In this document: positions 46,601 to 55,700 of the stretch, piece after piece | How the letters are laid out: each line of letters starts with the position of its first letter | Numbering within the stretch: position 1 is the stretch's first letter | Origin: Anaeramoeba flamelloides | Taxonomy: Eukaryota > Metamonada > Anaeramoebidae | Assembly (NCBI GenBank): GCA_027625915.1 | Contig: JANTQA010000012.1 | Location: 9,198,501-9,262,500, forward strand | Length of the DNA: 64,000 bases | Reading direction: 5' to 3' | Translations under genes and position numbers: made by a program | The notes under the pieces: generated by a model | Databases searched by the model: none | What the model was told of the DNA's origin: nothing | Seen by the model: only the letters and a program-made list of their open reading frames with translations

Positions 46601-49600
46601 AAAGATCATCATTATAAAATTTATGAATCTTTTCCAAAAAAAAAAAAGTACAAGTATTAAGATTTGAAAAGAAAAAAAAAACAAAATAACGAGAGTATAA
46701 ATATTAATCAAAACAATGGGAATAGTATAACTAGTGATAAAGAAAATATTAAGAGCAATAAATATGACGATGATGAAGATGATAATGAATAAATTCCTGA
46801 TTTTGTTCTTGAACAATTTATACAATTTTTAGAAAATTGGGTAATAAGTTTAAACCATCAATTAGAGCAAATTAAAACCGAATATATTAAAACTGGAATA
46901 TTTTCACAACAAAACGAAAATATTACAAAAATAATTACTTTCTTACCAAAGGTAATTAATAAAACGAATCCTAAGGAAGATGCTATTTTATTAGCTTCTC
47001 AATTAATTTTAAAATCAATTATTAAATTAAGAGAAGTTATTATTGAAATTCATTCAACAAGAAATGTTGATGGTGATAGAAATGAAAATAAAAACAATAA
47101 GAAACCAAAAGACAGTCATCCGACAAATTTAAATAATGATGATGATAATACTAGTAACAGAGATGATGATGATGATGATGATGATAAAGATGATGACATT
47201 AAACATTTAATTCTAGTTTATGAATTTTTTATTAATGTTTATATTACCACTTTGGGGTTAATTAATGAAAGTTGTGATGTTGATTTAGCTCCGGCAATCA
47301 CACCGGCAATGATAAACACTGAGAATGTATTCGATGTTTCTTTAGTCTTTTTATTATCGAAACAGGGGTTAATTAATTATCCTTTATTAGATGAACCTTT
47401 GGCGCATATGATTAATAACGGGCAAGATTATAAAGCTTTTGAATTTGGAATATTAATTTTACATATTTATGTTAATCAGAAAGATGGCGAAACTTTATGT
47501 AGATTAAATAAAATAATTAGCTCTATTGAGAATAGGCTATTAGAAAGAAAAAAACAGTTAAATGTAAAGAATGAAAATGAAGATATTGACGAATTATTTG
47601 ACATAAAATTTCCACAATTAATTGAACAAGTGAAAATATTAAAAAAAAAAATTTCAATCAAAGCAACCAAAAGAAAATGACTGGTCTTCTACTCTAATAA
47701 ATAAGAATAATAATTATATTAAACAGATCCAGCAGAATAATAATGATAATAATAATAATAATAATAATAATACACAAGAGGATGAAGATAAAGAAAAGAA
47801 AATTAAAGATAATAATATGGATCAACAACAAAATTTTATTGAAGAACATGAAAAATTGTTTAGTGAATTTATTTTAATTTTCGATGATTGTATAACTTTA
47901 ATTCAAAAACCCGAATCTAATAATAGAAAAGATGAATTTTTACTACTATTAAATCGTTTAAAAGATATTGTCACTATACATGGTTATAAATTCTTTTTAG
48001 TAATTACCGAAGTTTGTATTAATAATTTTTTTAAAAGAAGTTTTAACCAAGAAGAAAACAGTAAGAATAATATCAATCGAAAAAATAATAATATCAACAG
48101 CAAGATGGATCAAAAGAATAAAAATGATAAAAAAGTAGATGTTGATCACGATGAGGATGATTATGAAGAAGAAGCAGAAATAGAGGCAGATTTTGGAGTA
48201 ATTGATACTTATTGTCAAATGATTTCCATGTTATTAAAAGTTTTTCCAAGTTCAGAACAAGGATTAGATGAAATTGAAATCTTAACTTATGTATTAACTT
48301 CCGTTTTTAGATTTATTGATCTCGAAATGAAAGATAAGCCAGAATCATTTAATTACCAACCATATAAAAGAATTTTATCTCAATTATTATTTGAATTAAG
48401 CAGTGGGGAATTCTTAGAAGACCTATTTTTTGATATTTTGACAATTTATTACCAATGTTATTCTGCATTAAAACCACAAATTTATCCCTTATTTGCATTT
48501 GCTTGGCTAGAATTAATTTCTGATAAAAATTTTATTCCAAAATTAATTCTCAATAATCATAATGATAATAACGACGATGATGATGGCAATGATAATAATA
48601 ATGATGATGATAAAAAGATGAATAAGGGTGATAGCAATAACGAGGTCAAGAAATGTTTAAAGAATTAATGGTCTCTTTATTAGAATTTTTAGAGCCTTAT
48701 TTAAGAAATGACAATTTACCAAAGCCAATAAAAACACTATATAAAGGCACTTTAAGATTGCTATTGGTATTATTGCATGATTTTCCGAAATTTTTGTGTT
48801 ATTATTATTTAAGTTTTTGCAATGTGATCCCAATAACTTGTATCCAGATGAGAAATTTGATTTTATCTGCTTTCCCTTCGAATATGAAGTTAATAGATCC
48901 TTTTACCCCAGATTTAAAAATTGAATTATTAAAAGAAATTGAATATTCTCCAATTGTCAAATCAAATTATATTTCGATATTATTGTCTGGAAAGGATGAA
49001 GCCGAAAAAACAGAAAAAGAAAATAATAATAATAATAATAATTTTAAAAATGAAATTGATAAATTTTTATTATTAAATGATTATAATAAAAAGAAGAATA
49101 ACGATCATAATAAAAAAAAATAACAATACTAAAAAGGATAAAAATAACAATAATAATGAAAATAATACCTTTGTAACTAATTTTTTAACGAAATTAAAAT
49201 TTAAATTCTTAACTAAAGAATTTTTAGGATATATGAAATCCCAATCAAAACAAAAATGTATTATTAATAAAAATTTTAATTTAAGTTCCCCGAATTATGA
49301 TTATAAATTAATGAATTCTTTCGTTTTCTATGTATGTGTTGCAGTGTCAAATGCTAAAATAGAAAAATCACAAAATTATAACCTAATTTACCAAAATTCA
49401 TTAAGAATTTTTTCTTATTTAGTATCCAATTTAACCTGTGAGGGTAATTATATTTTATTGAATTCAATTGTTAACCAATTAAGATATCCTAATTCTCATA
49501 CTTATTATTGTAGTAAATTAATTCTCTATTTCTTTTCGGAAATAGATTCAAAAGAACTCAGAGAATTGATAATTAGAGTATTATTAGAAAGATTAATTGT

Positions 49601-49781
49601 ACATAGACCTCATCCTTGGGGTTGCTTAACAATATTTATAGAGTTATTTAGAAATAAAAAATATAATAAATATTCCTATTCATTTTCTAAAAAGTCTCCA
49701 GACTTTAAACATTTATTTAAATTAGTAAGAAATTCTGCTTTAGGAAATGAAAACCATGTTGAAAATAATGATGAAAATTAA
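34632..49781 (+). CDS. CNOT1: CCR4-NOT scaffold subunit 1 (CNOT1/Not1), five exons, several frame breaks
   Basis: Exons 34632-34733, 34875-35188, 35267-35311, 40511-40739 and 42335-49781, joined in phase by GT..AG introns of 141, 78, 5,199 and 1,595 bp. Exon 1 'NFSFLLSAQIDFLVSTL' and exon 2 'CNMLRERLSYITDRPNFVSV' match the human N-terminus. Exon 4 has 'DEGFLFLPESALYTLYCLF'. Exon 5 carries the HEAT part ('LGNHPNSN'), the TTP-binding MIF4G (about 43800-44270), the CAF1-binding MIF4G (44860-45480, 'NFGYWIGKTTLA', 'TPNPWVMAILNV'), the CAF40-binding DUF3819 (46030-46390, 'RSVTIACQTTLELIRKDFSL') and the Not1 C-terminus (48200-49781, 'YKGTLRLLLVLLHDFP', 'NQLRYPNSHT', 'VLLERLIVHRPHPWG'). Not1 scaffolds the deadenylases that shorten mRNA tails. 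The frame breaks near 40524, 42575-42586 (A12), 47641-47651 (A11), 48650 and 49110 (A9), and has in-frame stops at 46397, 46658 and 46790. It is either a decaying copy or error-rich assembly. Confidence 0.9.
35474..36425. mobile_element. Foldback element W with terminal direct repeats
   Basis: Long inverted arms (about 35573-35820 and 36091-36332) share 'aacaaatagggatcacaaat', 'taggtttccaataaaaattg' and 'aagaagtaacaaattaactt'. Outside them a ~135-bp direct repeat is present at both ends (35474-35612 and 36290-36425), with 'caaacagagtcacaaatta' and 'gccttcttgaaaaatctctt'. The loop is about 270 bp. No protein is encoded, so it is non-autonomous. Confidence 0.8.
36480..38612 (+). mobile_element. 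LINE remnant C with reverse transcriptase, interrupted by a foldback
   Basis: Reverse-transcriptase blocks are readable: 'NYRPISINNTLARFFPKLI' (about 36590), 'FIVTIDIKK' plus 'FDTISHILVHYAL' (36775-36840), the catalytic 'FADDLILIME' (37012) and 'IKYLGIWLKK' (37160). Then come 'FLKINPRSPRIIYKTEA' (about 37410) and, past a foldback insertion at 37736-38215, the zinc-knuckle tail 'DIDYLF.NCPSNKEKSKIWI' (about 38397). Frames change at least five times and several stops are present, so the element is inactive. It lacks a 5' end, endonuclease and ORF1. The tail is related to LINE fragments A and B. Confidence 0.8.
37736..38215. mobile_element. Foldback element family Q, copy 3 (inside LINE C)
   Basis: Starts near 'attaagtgccgtcaagtgtc' and 'aagcgcctag'. 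It has the palindromic centre around 37965-37995 and the distal segment 'attttactatattcttttga'. LINE-coding sequence continues on both sides, so Q inserted into an older LINE. Confidence 0.75.
38632..38985. mobile_element. Foldback element family Q, copy 4
   Basis: Begins 'taccgcagagtgatgtcaag', followed by 'ttttcgttaggtttttttga' and the same centre and distal segment as copy 3. It lies just past the 3' end of LINE C. Confidence 0.75.
40740..42334 (+). other. Intron 4 of CNOT1 (1,595 bp)
   Basis: Donor AATCG|GTAAAT and acceptor CAATAG|CGAATT, phase 2, rebuilding an Arg codon; exon 5 then reads 'EFQREMNLENN'. It includes a GC-richer patch at 40826-40860 with an 8-bp hairpin (ggccaatt/aattggcc) and the MITE V element. 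Confidence 0.8.
41724..42103. mobile_element. MITE V, ~380 bp with ~84-bp terminal inverted repeats
   Basis: Left arm 41724-41807 ('cacaagtgtaaatatggaat', 'gagataaataaagagttcta') and right arm 42021-42103 are near-perfect inverted copies. A second inner inverted pair ('tttggtaaataccaat'/'attggtattcaccaaa') lies in between. I could not identify a target-site duplication and saw no other copy. Confidence 0.75.
45687..45785 (+). repeat. (AAY)n trinucleotide run, poly-Asn in CNOT1
   Basis: About 33 consecutive Asn codons mixing AAT and AAC, between the CAF1-binding and CAF40-binding parts of CNOT1, at a usually disordered linker. Confidence 0.95.
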
Positions 49782-49894
49782 ATATTAATAAAAATTGAGA
49801 TATTTTTCTTTTTGAAATTTGAATTTTTTAAAAATTATTTTCAAAATAAAAAAATCAATATAAAATTTAATTTTTTATTTTTTTTTTTTTATTT

Positions 49895-50110
49895 ATGAAG
49901 AGTGAGATCAAAGATTCCCTTATGTCACATGATTACGAAGGGTGGTTTAACATTTTAGATGATAAAGAAAAAAAAATATCTTGGAATCGGGAAAGTTCCA
50001 AGTTTTTTTATTGGTTGAAAAAACAAGAAGAAAAATTAAAAAGGAAAATAAAGAAAAGAAAAATGGTTCAAAAAAACATAAAAAATTATAAAAAGGATTT
50101 TATAAAATAG
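49895..50110 (+). CDS. Small hypothetical protein
   Basis: 71 codons from an ATG after a long T run to TAG: 'MKSEIKDSLMSHDYEGWFNI', 'LDDKEKKISWNRESSKFFYW', then a Lys-rich basic tail. It lies 113 bp past the CNOT1 stop in the same direction. The N-terminal half has balanced codon content unlike intergenic DNA here, but I recognise no family. It may be part of a longer spliced or decayed gene. Confidence 0.35.
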   Translation: MKSEIKDSLMSHDYEGWFNILDDKEKKISWNRESSKFFYWLKKQEEKLKRKIKKRKMVQKNIKNYKKDFIK

Positions 50111-51959
50111 GCAAAAAAATAAAAAGTAAAATCAAAAAGAAAAATTAATACAAAACAACGAAAAACGAAAAATTAAGAAGAATTATATTAGAATATTAAA
50201 TTGTGGGGGGATAAGAAACATCAATGTCAAGTTTACATTAAGAAAATCAAAAATCACAACAATAGCCCTTTTATTAAAAATCTTATTGTTGATGGCTTTA
50301 TGGAATTGAGAATGATAATTGTAAATCTACATCTATTCTAAACTAACTATTGAAATTTATCAGATACAGAAATTGATTTACTATTTAAAAATTCTTTTGT
50401 ATAAAAAAAAAACAAAATGGTTCTCAAAGTTTCTCATAAACTGTAAAATTAATAATACAAAATAAAAAAATAAGTTATCCATTTTTTGATTTTAAGAAAT
50501 TGACTAAACACATTTGGAAAAAAACAAACATTAATACAAATCTTCAATGTCCAAAATTGTTAAAAATTCTCAGGGTTTTACAATTTAAAAACAATGGACC
50601 TAAAAATACTTTCAATATTTCTAGATTTCTTTTCTTTTATGAAATCAAATTTTAAGTAATTGTCTTATAAAAAAAAACAAATTATAATATCAGAGAAATT
50701 GGAAATTTTATCTTATGTTATGTGAAACAGAATTGCATATTTCATAAAGGTCAAATTTATAAGAGATGTCGAATTTATGAAGTTTACTAAATTATTAAAT
50801 TAAGCTTGAAATTTCTTGAATTGTTTAGTTTTGATATATTTATTTTTCTTTTCGAGCATGAATAAAGTTCATATTTTGATTCTTTTTCGAAAATAACCTC
50901 AAATAATTCTTTTTTTGATTACAGGGAATTAAATGATTATTTTTTTATTACAATGATAAGTTTCAACTTATTTATTTTTTAAATTAGGTTTTTCAAGGAA
51001 TCACATCATTCTCAAAATTTAATAATTAATAATTTTTTTTTTTATTTTAATCAGAGTATTTAATATTTATCGAAAAAAAAATAAATATTATAGGTTTTTT
51101 CTACTTGTTATTTTAGTTTTAATCATCTTTTCATTAATCCTAATGTTTTTTTTTAGGTTTAATACTGATAAAAAAAATATTTTATTTGAAATAGAATTAA
51201 AATATTTTTTTTTTTTTTTAAGAGATTTTTGGTAACAAATAACAAATTCTTTTTTTGATTTGTAGAATCAGAATATAATAATTTTGGATTTTTTTTTGAA
51301 AATTATAGCTCAAAGGGACTTTAAAAAGTGGAAAATGTTTGATAAAAACTCATCCAATTGAAATCATTTTAAATATTATGATATCAAATTATAAATTTTT
51401 TGAGATTCTAAAAATTATAAAAATGGAATCATTTTGGAAACTCTGATCATAATATTTTACTCTAAACTAAAGATATATTTTTCTTTTGTTACTTATTTTT
51501 TATTTTCAAGTTTACTCATACTGTCATGTTCCATTATTTGCGAAAGAAACTTGGTTTGTTTTTTTTTTAATTCCTAACTCTTCTTACCATTATTAAGAAT
51601 ATAAAGCAAGATAAAATGATAAAAAAAAACAAAAAAATTCTATTTTCAATTTAATCTCTCAATAATTAAGCAACTAACCAAAAAAAAAATTTTTTTTAAG
51701 AGTAGCTGGATTAAAAATTCAAAAAATCTTTGAAAAAAAAATAACTAAAATCAAAAAAAAAATATTAAGTAAAGCTCATAATATCAACATAATACTATAT
51801 TCTTATGAAGGATCAGTTTTACAAATCTAAACTAAATTCCAAAAAATTGTCAACAGTTTAAACATTTGAAAGAATAGCAATACTCTACCTACATTCAATT
51901 TCGGAATAATTTTGATTTTACAAACTTTTTCTTTTTTTGTCTTTTTTGTTTTATTTTCA

Positions 51960-52152
51960 TTTCCTTTTTTCAAGTTACTAAAATCTATTTTCGTTAGATC
52001 GGTGGAAATTTTTTTCGATAGTTGATAGAAGGTTAGTGTTGAGTTCTGTTAAATTGGAAAATCAAATATAATTGGTCAATGGTATCTTGTCATTTGATTG
52101 ATCGACAATTGATGGTGAAATTTCAACATTTTTACCAATACATTTTTTTTTA
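51960..52152. repeat. Dispersed repeat S, copy 2
   Basis: Same orientation as 7800-7975 and ending in the same 'accaatacattttttttt' junction. Confidence 0.55.
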
Positions 52153-52164
52153 CACTTATTTCAT

Positions 52165-52348
52165 TATTTTGGACACACCAATTTTTTTTTTTTCATTTTA
52201 AGTTTTTTTCTTTTATTCGGATGAAAATGATTACTTATTAAAACATTAATAATGGGTTACTTGAATGTGGTTTTATATTAAGTTTGGAAAAATATAATAA
52301 ATTGGGGTTTTATTTTGCCTATTTTTGATTTTGGGTGTGTCCAAATTT
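52165..52348. repeat. Small element with ~20-bp inverted ends
   Basis: 'attttggacacaccaa' on the left is mirrored by 'ttgggtgtgtccaaat' on the right, 184 bp apart. Possibly a minor MITE; no second full copy was seen. Confidence 0.4.
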
Positions 52349-52785
52349 TTGGAATGGGGTTTATAATCAAAACAAAACACTAAAATATCAACAAATACAA
52401 AAGAAAGGGAAAAAGAAAATATAATTCGAAAAAAAGATTTAAAATTTTATTTTTATCAGAAAAAAAGTCTAAAATTTCTTAATTTATGAATAAAGAAATA
52501 ATTATCAATATATATTTAAAAAAAAAAAAAAATGTAAACTTTGGGTTATAATTGGGTTTTAAATTTGTTTTTTAAGTGTACAAACCCAAATAATATTTTA
52601 TAAACTATTATAAAAAAAAAAATGTTTACATTGTATACAAATAACTGTCTCATTATATTTAATTGGTATTATAAAAAGAAATCAGAGACATAAAATAAAA
52701 TTAGGTTTTATTCATTACAAAAAAATAATAAAAGTGTTTGTATATGAATATAAGATAACAATAAATATACATTATCTATTCAGAA

Positions 52786-55700
52786 TTAAATTTTTATAAA
52801 ATTCTTAATTTGAATAATTATTGAAGAAATTTGTTGTAATTTTAATTTTTTTTCATTTGACAAATTCTCAAATGAAAAATGATCATTTTTAATTGAACCA
52901 ATATATTTCAAATGGAAATCTGGGTTATAAAATAATAAATGTCTAACTGACAGTTTTGGAGCATTTGTTAATAAATTAGATAACAAAACTTGTTTTCTAA
53001 AATCAAATTCTGTTTTGAATAAAAAGTGATTTAAATGATGTAAACAATAAATAAATAAGATTTGATTTCTTTGTAGGGATAAATATTTTCCTGATATAGC
53101 TTGTGACATAAATCTTAAGATTTCAAGATTTGATTCTGGAGGATTCAGTAGAGAATCTTCAAGTTTATTATTAATTGGTTTTATTAAATTCAAGATTTCT
53201 AATAATTCATTGAAAATTCTCCATTTATAAGTTTTAGGATTTGATGTGCATAATATTGAAAATATAAAATCGGAAAAAATGGGTTCTCCATAGGATTCAA
53301 AGGAATAAGCCGAAATAAATTGTAATAATAATTTTTCAAAAGATCGAGCCATAATTATTGAGGAGGATCTCATGGCAGTTTCGTATTCTGATATCAAATA
53401 AATTGCATTATTTGGGTGATAATTATCCCATAGTGTTGATAATAATATATTGATTTCAGGACTTAAAAAGATTTCAGATCCTTTTAAAAAGATAAAACTC
53501 ATATATAAGGATTTCAAACAGTTATTAATTTGTTTTGGAATTATTTTGTTTTCTTCTAAAAAGAGTATAAATAGTAATATTTGTTTCAAAAAATTTATTT
53601 CTAAATAATAATCAAATCTAATAATTGGGAAAAACATCCAATCATTCGAAATCAAAAATTTATTATCTTGTATTGGCGAAAAATTTAAGAAAATTAATTT
53701 GGATTTTTTCTTTTTTCCCTTTTCTTTTTCTTTTTCTCTTTCTTGTACTTGTTTATCAGATACCAATGGGAAAAATGTTTTCAAATAATAATTTAATAAT
53801 TGTAATCTATTAATTTTGGTATCGATTGTAAATTCAGTTTCTATTTTTATTGGACTTTTTATATTGATTTTAGTTTTTATTAACGAAAAAAATTTTTCTC
53901 CAAAAATTATTTGTTTAAAAAGATCAATTTTATAATTTTCATCTTTTATTGTAAACCCATCTATTAAAATTAAAGAATTTTTTAATATTTGTAACTTGAT
54001 ATTGTTTGTTAAATTATTAAAATTTAATAAAATTAGGAATTTTTGTAAATAAAAGATCATAAAGTTTCTTTGTCGAAATAATAATTTTATACTTTCGTTT
54101 TTATCTTTAGTATTATTATTGTTGTTGTTATCATTATTATTGTTATTATTATTATCGATATTGATTTTTAAATAGAATTCATTAATTAATTTATAAATAT
54201 TTTTTGGTATTAAATTTTTTATTTCAGGACAATTAGTTTTCATTCCCAATATTAATCTAAAAAATCCATTAAAAGTAGACCAAGTATAAATTAATTCTAG
54301 ACCTTCTTTATTAATATCACTGATTAATGTTTGTGGATAATTTGCAAAAGAAAATTCATTTTTTTCATAATTTAATTTTTTGTTAAAATACAAATATATT
54401 AAATTTTTTAAAAAATCTGAATTTATGATAGTTTTTAAATATTTTTCATAATAAAACAATATTTCTTCTTTTAAGGAAATATTTGATAATCTTCCTTCTT
54501 CAGAAATTGAGAAATAATAAGAAGATAAAAATTGTAATATCGAATCAATGATGATTAAATTATTTTTTAAGTTTTCCATATCAATATCAATATTATTCTT
54601 ATTTGTTTCTTTTTCTTTGTTTTTATTCCCAGATGTTTTTTTTTTAATATTCATATTATTAATAATTGATATCAATAATGTATAGGCAGGATCCAATAAA
54701 GGAATCAAATGATCCCATTTCAATGAAGTGGTTTTTCTAGATTTAGCAATATGTATTAATCTTTCAAAAACATTATAAATATAAGGTACAGAGGTTAAGT
54801 CTCTATTATTTTTTTCAAACCCTGTTAATAAATTTATTATTTCATTATAAATATTTGGAAATATTTCATAATCGATCCCATAACATAATACTATTCTCCA
54901 TAATATTAAAGATTGTTTAATGCATTTTTTATAATTTTTCATTTCATTTTCTTCTTTGTTTTTGTTTTTGTTTTCTTCTTTGTTTTCATTTCCTTTTTCT
55001 TTTTTTTTTTCTTTTTCTTTTTCGTTTTCTTTTTCTTTTTCTTTTCTTTCCATTTTTTCATTTCCATTGTTAATTGGTTTAAAAAACCGTTTCGTTATAT
55101 CGAAAATACCTGATTTTTTCAATAAAAGGGTATATTTGGAATTATATTGTGAAATAATCCAAATTAATTTTATAATTTTATATTCATTTTTTTTCGAAAT
55201 TATTTCTTTAAAGAGATTGATTAATTCTGTATATTTAACGATTTCTTCTTTAACAAAGTCTGAATTACGAGCCAAGGAAATTAAAATTTGTAAAATCATT
55301 TTCTTGATGAAAAATTTTCTATCAATGTTTTTCTTTTTTAATAAGATCATAAACCTTTCTAATAATCCACCTTCAATTAACCCTCTCGAAAAATCTTTGA
55401 CCAATGTTTGATGTTCGTCGTCTTGAAATTTTTCGTTTTCTTCTTTAAAAATGTTCCTTAATTCTTCATCAATGGGCTGCCCTTCCTCTTCTTCAGTTTT
55501 TTTTTTTTCTTCCAGTTCTTCAATTTTTTTCTCATTATTAAAGGGGTTCATGCATAAGCTTTCATATCCTTTAAATGTTGTTCCAATTGAGTCCAAAAAA
55601 TTATGGTTTTTCTTTTTTTTTTTTTTTAATACAACGATTGTATATAAAGTTTCTAAACTTGCAATTAGACTTGTGTAGTTTTCTTCATATAAAATCGAAT

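Larger units (their letters stand above)
50111..52785. other. Intergenic between CNOT1 and RPAP1 3' ends
   Basis: Tail-to-tail spacer of 2.7 kb, AT-rich. It holds dispersed repeat S copy 2 and a small inverted-repeat unit at 52165-52348. No gene seen. Confidence 0.5.
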
